64,000 bases of DNA from JAPUDS01 sp964536265 (lineage in GTDB: Bacteria > Patescibacteriota > Saccharimonadia > Saccharimonadales > Saccharimonadaceae): the NCBI GenBank assembly GCA_964536265.1, contig CAZHVV010000003.1:41763-105762 (forward strand), in the 5' to 3' direction. The position numbers and the translations under genes are program-made. Numbering within the stretch: the stretch's first letter is position 1; the number at the start of each line of letters is the position of its first letter. The notes beneath the pieces were generated by a model. The model was not told the origin of the DNA. It saw nothing but the letters and a program-made list of their open reading frames with translations, and searched no databases. Positions 15,408 through 23,073 of this stretch are shown piece after piece.

Positions 15408-17654
15408 CTATGGGCCAAATGGGTCTACAAGACTGACGCCCGAAACCATAAAACCTGTTGCGCCTTTGCCGCGCGCCGTGGACACGGCAGTCATATCAGG
15501 ACAGATATGCCCTGTCATACGCTGACCATTCGTGCGATAACCTGCAAGCGTATCCCAGTCTCCTTGAGAAGCGTTGTAATCCATACCTATAAGTGTCCAC
15601 TGATTTACGTATCCAGAGGTAAGTGAAGCGATGTCACTTGCATAAAAATAACCCCAGCGTTGATACCCTCGGTTCGCAAATGAGGTAGCAAAGGAAGTAC
15701 TACCAACACCGTATGCCTTACCAATAAAACGTTCATTACCTCCGTAGGAATCAAGTATATCGAGCAGTTCCTCGCGATACGTATTTGCATACTTAACGTC
15801 AACAATAAATAGATGATGGGCATAAGCGTCCAGTATGTCCTCGAGACGCGCATATGGACGGTTTGGCTGTGTGGTATTGTTCGCAGCCATTGAACCAAGT
15901 ACTTGATACCCCTGGACTGTCGCCCACGTCATCGTTGATGCCGCAGGAAGTCCAGATGTGCCGGACGTGCGATTGATATCAGCGTCGTGTAGACCAAACC
16001 ACACACCATCGGAAGTGCGTGCAAGCGACAATTCAAGGCAGCCAAAGCTGAGTAGGCCCGACTGTCCATAGGCAAATGCTGTCATTTCTGGAAAATCACG
16101 GCTTCCACCACGGTGAGCCATATAGAATTCTGGTAATGCAAGCATGTCAGAAACTGTCGGATATCGCGGCAACATCTCACGCATACCGCTAATCTGCGTT
16201 AATATTCCACCAGTATCACCAACGCGGACATAGGCGTCCGACAAGATACCGCCCGTATCACCGAGTTTCGCCGTATAATCAGGTGGTAGCGTCCCTGTCG
16301 GACGAAATGCGACCGACAACGCAACGGGTGCGGAAGGCGTCCCCGTCCATGCAATGTCAGTTTCCGTCGACCCGACTGTCGAAGCTGAGCCGGTGAGAGT
16401 ACGAGAGCCGAGCCACATATACGTACGCGACGTAGATGCAACTAATCCTGCAGTTGCTAGTTCCGCAACGTTAGTAAAATTATCCGGGTAATTGGAGGGA
16501 ATATGGTCATTTGTAGCAGTAAACTCACTCGCTGAAAACTCGAGAACAAGCGCCGGATCATTGGCAGTATATGACGGAATTGTTCTTCCGTTTGTTATGC
16601 CATCACCAGTTATGGAATTATAATAGCCAGTCCATGCCGGATCTGCACCTCGTACAAGAAATAACGCACCCACCATTCGTGCCGTCGCGCCGACTGTAAA
16701 AGTATATGATACTGGCTCTGTCCCGGTGATTTCGTGCGTAAAAAAGCCAGTCACGCGTGCGGCACTGGAACTAGGACTAAAAGCAGGTCCAACTCGTGTA
16801 AAGGCAGCGTTTGTCCAATCCGTCGCAGATCCAGTTGCTTGTGACCGAAGTGCTGCAACCAGCAAATCCCCCGTCTGATAACCACTCGGTACTGTCAATG
16901 TAATCGTCGTGCTACTAGCTGTGACAACAGCGGTCTGAGCGGCACCCACAATAGTTGGTGCACTTGATGGCGGCACTATAATCGGTTCTAGCCAAATATG
17001 CCCAGCAAGACCATTATTGGTCTGTGGGTTTGGGTATGTCCAAGTAGTATTCCCCGATGAACCCGTAGCGGCCAACGTGTTATCGGCGATGCTCACAATC
17101 TGATCACCACCCCCGACAACATAAAATCGCTTTGTCATGGAATTATCGACAACAATATCCGTATCAATTTCAGCTGCCACAGTACGTTCAGTTGAAATCG
17201 ACACCACGACTGAGTTAGCGGCCGTTGTCGTTACCGATGGTGCGATATTGGTAGTTGTCGTTGCATGACCATTGCGATCCCAAAAAACCCCTGCATACGC
17301 AGCCGAAACGCCACTGTACCAAACTAGCCGCCAGAACACTGAATAACCCGTTCCATCAAGCGGCCATGTATAACTAGTTTCACCAATTTCACGCCGTTTC
17401 ATCCATACACCAGTCTGAAAGGCTGTCGTACCAGTCATAGGTGCAAATGAACGCACAATTGTCCAACCACTCAAATCACCAGGATAGTTAGAATCCACAG
17501 GTGCAGCACCGCCTGTGAAAATAAGAATCATCCAATCGCCAACATTACATGCTACACCACCGGACCCACTGCCTCCGAGATTGGGGTTAATATCTACACT
17601 TGCAGTATCTACGGTAGTTCCACCGTAGCGATATCCGCTAAATACTACTGCCAT
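15408..17654 (-). CDS. Modular surface or tail-type protein ending in a glycerophosphodiester phosphodiesterase-like domain
   Basis: A 748-residue protein with two beta-rich domains of about 220 residues each (both with a 'GDLL' or 'GDWM' strand near the start and an 'FRP' or 'LEPI' end), a short repeat 'GDTGGIL', and a C-terminal domain (about residue 505 on) of the GDPD type: 'MAHRGGSRDFPEMTAF', 'LELSLARTSDGVWFGLHD'. The two catalytic His (HRG and HD) and one metal-ligand Glu are present; the usual Asp of E-x-D is Ser. GDPD enzymes cleave glycerophosphodiesters, and tail-borne versions can attack teichoic acids. There is no signal peptide. It is the last gene of the fibre operon, 4 nt after the preceding stop. 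Confidence 0.8.
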   Translation of the reverse strand: MAVVFSGYRYGGTTVDTASVDINPNLGGSGSGGVACNVGDWMILIFTGGAAPVDSNYPGDLSGWTIVRSFAPMTGTTAFQTGVWMKRREIGETSYTWPLDGTGYSVFWRLVWYSGVSAAYAGVFWDRNGHATTTTNIAPSVTTTAANSVVVSISTERTVAAEIDTDIVVDNSMTKRFYVVGGGDQIVSIADNTLAATGSSGNTTWTYPNPQTNNGLAGHIWLEPIIVPPSSAPTIVGAAQTAVVTASSTTITLTVPSGYQTGDLLVAALRSQATGSATDWTNAAFTRVGPAFSPSSSAARVTGFFTHEITGTEPVSYTFTVGATARMVGALFLVRGADPAWTGYYNSITGDGITNGRTIPSYTANDPALVLEFSASEFTATNDHIPSNYPDNFTNVAELATAGLVASTSRTYMWLGSRTLTGSASTVGSTETDIAWTGTPSAPVALSVAFRPTGTLPPDYTAKLGDTGGILSDAYVRVGDTGGILTQISGMREMLPRYPTVSDMLALPEFYMAHRGGSRDFPEMTAFAYGQSGLLSFGCLELSLARTSDGVWFGLHDADINRTSGTSGLPAASTMTWATVQGYQVLGSMAANNTTQPNRPYARLEDILDAYAHHLFIVDVKYANTYREELLDILDSYGGNERFIGKAYGVGSTSFATSFANRGYQRWGYFYASDIASLTSGYVNQWTLIGMDYNASQGDWDTLAGYRTNGQRMTGHICPDMTAVSTARGKGATGFMVSGVSLVDPFGP

Positions 17655-17658
17655 AGTA

Positions 17659-19203
17659 TTAGGCCCTCATGACGTATAACGTACCGTATAGTGGCGTTGT
17701 TACATCCGCAAAGTCATCGACAACCTGCACAGTATTTGTAATGCCTAATGTTGTGCGTGCCGCAGTCGCATCCGCTGCGGTCAACACCGCCCTACCCGTT
17801 ACCGAACTGTCACTTATATCCGTCGCAACATGTGTATGGGCTGAAGCTGCTTTGCCGTCAAGCGTTGTTTGGAGATTTGTCGTGTCAGCAATAGTATGGC
17901 TATGCACAGCGGCGGCATATGAGCCAGCAACCTGTTTCCCATCAAGCGCTGTTTGAAGTCCAGTTACATCTGAAATGGTGTGGCCATGCACAGCGGCGGC
18001 ATATGAACCAGCGGCTTGTTTGCCATCGAGGGCTGTTTGGAGGCCGGTTGTATCTGAGATAGCGTGAGCATGAGTAGTCGCCGCTTTACCGTCAAGCGTG
18101 GTCTGAAGATTTGTGACGGTTGAGATTGCCTGTACACCGGTATGGTTGGTGCGATCAAGCAAGGTAACATCGCTACTATTTGCAGTTGCACCGGTTGCAA
18201 TACTATTCAGTTTGGTTTTATCGGCGGCTGACATCACGCCAGCATCGGTTACCGTTGCACTCGCAACAATTGCATCATTGCCAGTACTACTGACAACTGT
18301 TACGTCAGTGCTAGTGGTCGTTACACTTAGGTCGGTCACACCAGCACCTGGCGTAGCCGCTACTGTAGTAGTACCTGCGTTATCGTCATATGTAAGCGTC
18401 ACATTTGTGCCAGCGACTAAACTTGTGCCTATAATATCTTGAGTTGCCTCAGTAAAGTCAGTGATATCGGTTGCAATATGGCCATGCACAGCGGCGGCAT
18501 ATGAACCAGCTGCTTGTTTGCCATCGAGGGCTGTTTGGAGGCCGGTTGTATCTGAGATAGCGTGGCCATGAACAGCTGCTGCATAGGAGCCGGCTGCCTG
18601 TTTGCCATCGAGTGTCGTTTGAAGGTTGGTGACATCGGCTATTGCGTGAGCGTGTGAGGTATTGGCTTTGCCACTAAGGCTGGTGTCTACTTCTGTCTTC
18701 GTATAGGTTGTGGATTGGTTTGCTTTGCTATCAAGTGTCGTTTGGAGATTTGTCGTGTCAGCAATAGCATGGCCATGCACAGCTGCGGCGTATGACCCGG
18801 CAGCTTGTTTGCCATCGAGGGCTGTTTGGAGGCCAGTTGTATCTGAGATAGCGTGAGTATGTGAGGTATTGGCTTTGCCAGCGAGACCAGGAACGGTTGG
18901 AGATGCAGCAGTACCGCCAAGGTCACCTGTGAGCTGAACGATACCTTTGGTTGAAGAGGTGGCATCGGCAACGGTGCCTCCACTACCAGCATTAAGTTTT
19001 GCTTGAACTGTACTATCCAGTTTAGCTTCTGTGATAGATGCGTCGGTAACGGCAGCACTATCTACCGCCCCAGGAGCAAGTGATGCAGAGGTTATAATAC
19101 TATCCTTAAGAGTACCATCGGCATTATGAACCGCCGAGAGGTAGTCGTTGAGGATCTGTCCCCAAGTGCCCGAGTCTGATCCCGGTTGTGGTAATCGCGG
19201 CAT
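17659..19203 (-). CDS. Phage-tail-fibre-like repeat protein
   Basis: A 514-residue protein beginning 'MPRLPQPGSDSGTWGQILN', a conserved N-terminal module also found at 19711-21201 and 32309-33466. Residues ~20-70 carry short 'ITEAKLDSTVQAKLN' units, then a long array of ~27-residue repeats built on 'HAISDTTGLQTALDGKQAAG' with His-x-His turns, as in trimeric phage tail fibres. The C-terminus is short ('PLYGTLYVMRA'). Such proteins form triple-stranded beta fibres that bind receptors. There is no signal peptide. The start at 19203 has AAGGGAAGGG upstream; the longer frame to 19239 would run into the preceding gene. Confidence 0.85.
   Translation of the reverse strand: MPRLPQPGSDSGTWGQILNDYLSAVHNADGTLKDSIITSASLAPGAVDSAAVTDASITEAKLDSTVQAKLNAGSGGTVADATSSTKGIVQLTGDLGGTAASPTVPGLAGKANTSHTHAISDTTGLQTALDGKQAAGSYAAAVHGHAIADTTNLQTTLDSKANQSTTYTKTEVDTSLSGKANTSHAHAIADVTNLQTTLDGKQAAGSYAAAVHGHAISDTTGLQTALDGKQAAGSYAAAVHGHIATDITDFTEATQDIIGTSLVAGTNVTLTYDDNAGTTTVAATPGAGVTDLSVTTTSTDVTVVSSTGNDAIVASATVTDAGVMSAADKTKLNSIATGATANSSDVTLLDRTNHTGVQAISTVTNLQTTLDGKAATTHAHAISDTTGLQTALDGKQAAGSYAAAVHGHTISDVTGLQTALDGKQVAGSYAAAVHSHTIADTTNLQTTLDGKAASAHTHVATDISDSSVTGRAVLTAADATAARTTLGITNTVQVVDDFADVTTPLYGTLYVMRA
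17860..18890 (-). repeat. In-frame ~27-residue coding repeats of the fibre shaft
   Basis: At least eight copies of an approximately 80-90 nt unit encoding 'DTTGLQTALDGKQAAGSY' variants. Several neighbouring copies are almost identical in DNA (for example 18001-18062 and 18498-18560), so copy number could change by recombination or slippage. Confidence 0.8.
18781..18975 (-). repeat. 195-bp segment identical to 20131-20325
   Basis: Base-by-base reading shows an identical 195-nt stretch in this fibre gene and in the neighbouring fibre gene (offset 1350). It codes for one shaft repeat plus the 'GIVQLTGDLGGTAASPTVPG' module, so it marks recent exchange or gene conversion. Confidence 0.9.
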
Positions 19204-19219
19204 AGTATAACCCTTCCCT

Positions 19220-19696
19220 TTACGTAAAGTTGAGGCCAACGAGCGAGCCGAACCAAGTCGTACCGCCGTCGAGCGTTTCGAACACTAGGATATCAACCGC
19301 GTTTGCAGCTGTAGAAAGTGCCGGTGCACCGCCTGACCACTTAACACTGGCTGGCCACGTAACAACTCTGCCCCCAGTCGCATCTTGTTTTAAATAGAGT
19401 GAGAACGAACAGGCTTTACCACTGGTCGCTCCGCTGAGCACGAAAGTCGTTGTGCCTGTTAGTGTCATATTAAAAACATTAGCATTTGCAAGATTAAGTG
19501 TTGTCGTCCCAGTAGCATTGGCGGTTGAGACTGTCTCAAGACCACCACTGGTCGCCATCGCAACCATCCCAATCGGGTTCGAATTATTCCATTTGCTTGT
19601 TGTGCTATTGAATTTCAGCAAATCACCACTGGATTGGCCCGACATGAAAACGTCTGTTGCGCTAGATATCGTACTTCCTGTTCCGCTAAATGGCAT
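19220..19696 (-). CDS. Short fibre-associated protein with beta-rich C-terminal domain
   Basis: A 158-residue protein starting 'MPFSGTGSTISSATDVFMSG' and 'GDLLKFNSTTSKWNN', the same N-terminal module as the duplicated proteins at 51927 and 54511. The remainder is a beta-rich domain ('TTFVLSGATSGKACSFSLYL', 'VVTWPASVKWSGG') of the kind seen at the tips of phage tail fibres. There is no signal peptide or membrane segment. AAAGGA precedes the ATG. It lies between the two fibre genes in the same operon, with 16-nt spacing to the next gene, and probably forms part of the same structure. Confidence 0.75.
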   Translation of the reverse strand: MPFSGTGSTISSATDVFMSGQSSGDLLKFNSTTSKWNNSNPIGMVAMATSGGLETVSTANATGTTTLNLANANVFNMTLTGTTTFVLSGATSGKACSFSLYLKQDATGGRVVTWPASVKWSGGAPALSTAANAVDILVFETLDGGTTWFGSLVGLNFT

Positions 19697-19710
19697 ACTT
19701 TATGTCCTTT

Positions 19711-21201
19711 TTATCGATACCAGTTGATTCCATCACTCCAATAATCGCGACTATCGTATTGGTTATTGAGTGTATCCGTACCAACGGCTACAGCATCGAT
19801 GTATGAGCCACCTGGCGCTGCAACCTGCAATCCATTACCAGCTGCACTCAGCCGCTTGACTCTGACGAGACCGTTCGCAACTGGTGAAGGTAGAGTAATC
19901 GTTATACCAGTGCTCGTCGTGTCAACAAGCATACAGTCATTGTTCGCTGCAGTCGCTGAAGCAGTATTGATAGAGCGGAAGGTAAACGTATATCCTCCCC
20001 CGCCCCCACCTGCAGGTGTTGCCCATGTACCATCACCGCGTAGGTAGGTGGTGCCATTTGCCGTACCTGAACCAAGCCGGGCAGTCGCTACTGTGCCAGA
20101 CGTGATATCTGCAGCAGCGTGAGTATGAGTAGCTGCGGCGTATGACCCGGCAGCTTGTTTGCCATCGAGGGCTGTTTGGAGGCCAGTTGTATCTGAGATA
20201 GCGTGAGTATGTGAGGTATTGGCTTTGCCAGCGAGACCAGGAACGGTTGGAGATGCAGCAGTACCGCCAAGGTCACCTGTGAGCTGAACGATACCTTTGG
20301 TTGAAGAGGTGGCATCGGCAACGGTAGTAGTTGGTAGTTGAGCAGTAGGTACTTTACCTGTGCCGTCAAGTGTAGCCACACCATTTACAGCACCCTTCTG
20401 GGATGCATCAAGCTTCGCACTCAAGCTTGTAGACAGGCCAGTGACACTTGCTTGAGGCAAAGAGCCACCCATATTCGCAAGGTTGAAGTTAGCTTCACTT
20501 ACATCAAGTGCTATGCGGTCATTCGCAACATCGTTCGTAACCGTCACTTTAGTTGAGGCGGCCCCTATACTGCGTAGCTCGAAATTAACGCCAGTTTTCT
20601 GTTTGTAAACTCCAACGCCAGTACCAATGTTGCTCGCTGTGTTTGCTTCGCCACCGCCACCAGCCGCAGGTGCCGTAATCCACTCGAAGCCCGTACCGTT
20701 GTAGCTAAGGAGTTCGCCTGTTGCAGGAGCATCAGAATTGAGCTGAGCAGGAATAAGACTACCGTTTGGCACTGTACCGGATGCATTGAGTTTTGCTTGC
20801 GCAGCAGCGTCAAGTTTTATTTCTGTAATCGAACCGTCAACTATCTTTGTTGTCGTAACTGCGTTGTCGGCAAGCTTCGTATCAGTTACAGCAGAGCCAG
20901 CAAGCGCAGTCGTATCGACAGCACCCGCAACAAGTTGTGCATTTGGGATAGTACCCGACAAATCACCACCAAGCGCACCACTGACTGTATTGAGCTTTGC
21001 CTGCGCGGACGCATCAAGCTTCGCTTCGGATATACTGCCATCCGATACAATTGACGCGTCAACCGCACCAGGCGCAAGCACGCTTGTCGTGACAATATTA
21101 TCTTTCAGTGAACCATCAGTCTTGTGTGATTGGGTAAGGAAGTCATTGAGGATTTGCCCCCAAGTGCCCGAGTCTGATCCTGGTTGTGGTAATCGCGGCA
21201 T
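19711..21201 (-). CDS. Phage-tail-fibre-like protein with C-terminal tip domain
   Basis: A 496-residue protein: N-terminal module 'MPRLPQPGSDSGTWGQILN', several 'ISEAKLDASAQAKLN' units, a segment 'GTGFEWITAPAAGGGG' (about residue 170), one shaft repeat identical in DNA to that of the next gene, then a glycine-rich hinge and a C-terminal domain ending 'DYWSDGINWYR'. This layout (attachment module, shaft, glycine hinge, tip) is that of a tail fibre. A strong Shine-Dalgarno (AGAGGAGGAG) precedes the ATG, suggesting high expression. It is the first gene of the operon 21201-15408. Confidence 0.85.
   Translation of the reverse strand: MPRLPQPGSDSGTWGQILNDFLTQSHKTDGSLKDNIVTTSVLAPGAVDASIVSDGSISEAKLDASAQAKLNTVSGALGGDLSGTIPNAQLVAGAVDTTALAGSAVTDTKLADNAVTTTKIVDGSITEIKLDAAAQAKLNASGTVPNGSLIPAQLNSDAPATGELLSYNGTGFEWITAPAAGGGGEANTASNIGTGVGVYKQKTGVNFELRSIGAASTKVTVTNDVANDRIALDVSEANFNLANMGGSLPQASVTGLSTSLSAKLDASQKGAVNGVATLDGTGKVPTAQLPTTTVADATSSTKGIVQLTGDLGGTAASPTVPGLAGKANTSHTHAISDTTGLQTALDGKQAAGSYAAATHTHAAADITSGTVATARLGSGTANGTTYLRGDGTWATPAGGGGGGYTFTFRSINTASATAANNDCMLVDTTSTGITITLPSPVANGLVRVKRLSAAGNGLQVAAPGGSYIDAVAVGTDTLNNQYDSRDYWSDGINWYR
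20131..20325 (-). repeat. 195-bp segment identical to 18781-18975
   Basis: Second copy of the identical segment described at 18781-18975; coding and in frame in both genes. Confidence 0.9.
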
Positions 21202-21287
21202 TAGTATTCTCCTCCTCTTATAATTCTATGTTAGATCTCTTATAACGTATATCGGATTTATATAAAATCGGTGAAAAACGAAATTCA

Positions 21288-21500
21288 TCATGAATTTGTT
21301 GCTCGGCCACCATAGGTGCTGGCGCCATAACCCTGGTTACTGCTTTTTGATGTATCACTTAATTTCCCCAAATTACCGAAAGACTGCAATAAGAAGCCAC
21401 CACCTGCAACAAATAGGGCCATTGTTGCAACGTGTTGCAAGAACTCCTTACGGTTCATTTCCTTTTGTAGAAGTGTGTTGAGTGCTGCTGGTGTCTTCAT
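21288..21500 (-). CDS. Small protein with Tat-like single hydrophobic segment
   Basis: A 70-residue protein with 'MNRKEFLQHVATMALFVAGG' starting at residue 15. This resembles a twin-arginine signal (consensus S-R-R-x-F-L-K) with Arg-Lys in place of Arg-Arg, followed by a hydrophobic stretch and a Gly/Ser/Thr-rich tail. It is encoded between tatC and the fibre operon, on the same strand. It could be a small Tat substrate, an anchor for the fibres, or simply a membrane peptide. No family is recognised. Confidence 0.65.
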   Translation of the reverse strand: MKTPAALNTLLQKEMNRKEFLQHVATMALFVAGGGFLLQSFGNLGKLSDTSKSSNQGYGASTYGGRATNS

Positions 21501-21564
21501 TTTTTTGTACTCTTTTTTTGGGTTTTTAATAGGTATACAGTTAGATTGTATCCAAGCCGGAATT

Positions 21565-21582
21565 AAAAAGCAATAGCTTTTT
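21565..21582 (-). terminator. Short AT-rich hairpin after tatC
   Basis: AAAAAGC, 4-nt loop, GCTTTTT, 7 nt after the tatC stop on the minus strand. Confidence 0.5.
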
Positions 21583-21588
21583 ACAATT

Positions 21589-22635
21589 TTATGACATTAT
21601 GATGAAACCATCGAGCGAACGCGACATCGATAACTGAGGTGTGACGGACCGTGCTGACTGACGACGTGGCGCGACCGGCTGCTTCGGTCGATACGAAATA
21701 GAACGTTCCGGGTACCGTATGTGGCGCTGCGCTACAAGCATACCGTCAACACTTCGAGGTTGCTGTGATATTACAGCAACAGGTAGTTGAGGCGCAACTT
21801 CTCGCAAGACAGGTATTGGGCGCGTACCTATCGCAGGTGCTGCCTGCTCTACGACAACTCGCGATTGTATGACACCATGTTTCTTACGACGATGCCTTAC
21901 CCACAGAAGCACGATGCCAATTTGGTACATAACTACCATTGGTGAGGCGAGCAGCGCTTGATTGAGTGCATCGGGCGTTGGTGAGATAAGAGCAGCAATA
22001 ATGAATGAGCCTATCAGGATATGCCCCTGGTATCCCATCAACTTCTTTGGAGGCAATGGCGTAGCGGCATCGGCAATCATCATCACAAGCGGTATCTGGA
22101 ACAATAGCGCACCTGCAAGCATGTACGTCATAATGAACGCAAAGTATGAGTCAATCGTCAGCATTGGGTTGATATGGTACAGGTCAAAGCCAGTCAAGAA
22201 ATACAGTGCGGCTGGCAAACTAACGACATACGCGAAGGCAATCCCTGTTAGCGCCAACACGAACGATGCGACCGTGTAGAGCAATACGCGCTTGATATGT
22301 ACCTGTTTCATAACTGGCATAATGAATCGATAAAAATGATAGATAATAACAGGAAGTGAGGCAATGAAGCCAATATACATACAAACTTTTATAATGAAGC
22401 TGAACGCACCACCAGGCGTGAGATAGACGAGCTCGTTATCCTTGCCAAGGGGCGCAACTAACAGGTTGACGATTTTGTCAAAAAACGGATATGCTGCTGC
22501 CGAAAAAACAACAAATGTAATTGCGACAGCAAAAAGTCGACCCTGCAACTCGCGGACGTGGTCCATAAAAGTTGGCAGGGTCGTCCGATTATCTATAGTC
22601 AGGTTATGACTTTTTTTCTGTTTCTTTCGTCTCAC
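21589..22635 (-). CDS. tatC: Twin-arginine translocase subunit TatC with long C-terminal tail
   Basis: A 348-residue protein. Residues ~20-260 are TatC: 'MDHVRELQGRLF' (the F-x-x-H-x-x-E-L-R-x-R-L type motif), six membrane helices, 'GGAFSFIIKVCMYIGF' and 'LISPTPDALNQ' (the conserved S-P-x-x-D near helix 6). After helix 6 there is an extra ~90-residue basic, Pro/Arg-rich cytoplasmic tail not usual for TatC. TatC recognises twin-arginine signals on folded proteins. The start is taken as GTG (22635) with AAGGA upstream, overlapping tatA by 32 nt; an internal ATG at 'MDHVREL' is possible. Confidence 0.93.
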   Translation of the reverse strand: MRRKKQKKSHNLTIDNRTTLPTFMDHVRELQGRLFAVAITFVVFSAAAYPFFDKIVNLLVAPLGKDNELVYLTPGGAFSFIIKVCMYIGFIASLPVIIYHFYRFIMPVMKQVHIKRVLLYTVASFVLALTGIAFAYVVSLPAALYFLTGFDLYHINPMLTIDSYFAFIMTYMLAGALLFQIPLVMMIADAATPLPPKKLMGYQGHILIGSFIIAALISPTPDALNQALLASPMVVMYQIGIVLLWVRHRRKKHGVIQSRVVVEQAAPAIGTRPIPVLREVAPQLPVAVISQQPRSVDGMLVAQRHIRYPERSISYRPKQPVAPRRQSARSVTPQLSMSRSLDGFIIMS

Positions 22636-22780
22636 TTGATTTGTCGTCCTTCATCGCTCCACGCAATTCTTTTGCAGATGAGCCGATGCTCTTCGCTAAC
22701 TCTGGCAACTTCTTTGCTCCAAAGAGTAATAGCAGAATAACCAAGATGACAATTAGTTCTGGTGCGCCAATATTGGGCAT
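22604..22780 (-). CDS. tatA: Twin-arginine translocase subunit TatA
   Basis: A 58-residue protein, 'MPNIGAPELIVILVILLLLF' followed by 'GAKKLPELAKSIGSSAKELR' and a charged tail. This is the TatA layout: a short N-terminal membrane helix, the F-G-x-K-K-L-P hinge and an amphipathic helix. TatA oligomers make the pore for folded substrates. It overlaps tatC. No separate tatB is seen, consistent with a minimal TatAC system. Confidence 0.95.
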   Translation of the reverse strand: MPNIGAPELIVILVILLLLFGAKKLPELAKSIGSSAKELRGAMKDDKSSETKETEKKS

Positions 22781-22854
22781 GCCGTTTCTCCCTTGCTTAT
22801 TTATTCCTATTAGTATAGTATAATGCTAGTGTATAGAAAGTCAAAGAGAAAAAT

Positions 22855-23073
22855 ATGTATTATAAACATCTATCACAATTCGCCGACACCTACGACTGCA
22901 GTACGTATGGGTCTGGCTCGTTCAACGTAGACGAAACGTGTACAACAACGACTGGTGTTGACCTTTCTGCTACTGGCACAAACATTGCCATTGGCGCAGG
23001 TATAGGTCTTATCTTGATTGTTGCCGCAATCGTAATGCTTGTTCGACTTCGCAAGAAGAGTGTAAAGAACTAA
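22855..23073 (+). CDS. Small surface protein with C-terminal membrane anchor
   Basis: A 72-residue protein. Residues 1-42 are polar with two Cys (positions ~15 and 29) and Ser/Thr/Gly-rich; residues ~44-65 form one membrane helix followed by a basic end 'RLRKKSVKN'. This is the topology of a tail-anchored protein with its N-terminus outside, like a sortase-type anchor but without LPxTG. A TATAAT box and an AGAG-containing leader precede the start. Its stop overlaps the lepA stop tail-to-tail. Confidence 0.65.
   Translation: MYYKHLSQFADTYDCSTYGSGSFNVDETCTTTTGVDLSATGTNIAIGAGIGLILIVAAIVMLVRLRKKSVKN

Noticed and set aside
17860..18890. Regular repeats that could be mistaken for a CRISPR array
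   Set aside because: They are in-frame coding repeats of a fibre protein, the unit length varies, and there are no unique spacers or cas genes.
15408..21201. A prophage
   Set aside because: Only fibre-type genes are present. No capsid, portal, terminase, lysis, integrase or att sites are seen, and housekeeping genes flank the operon directly.
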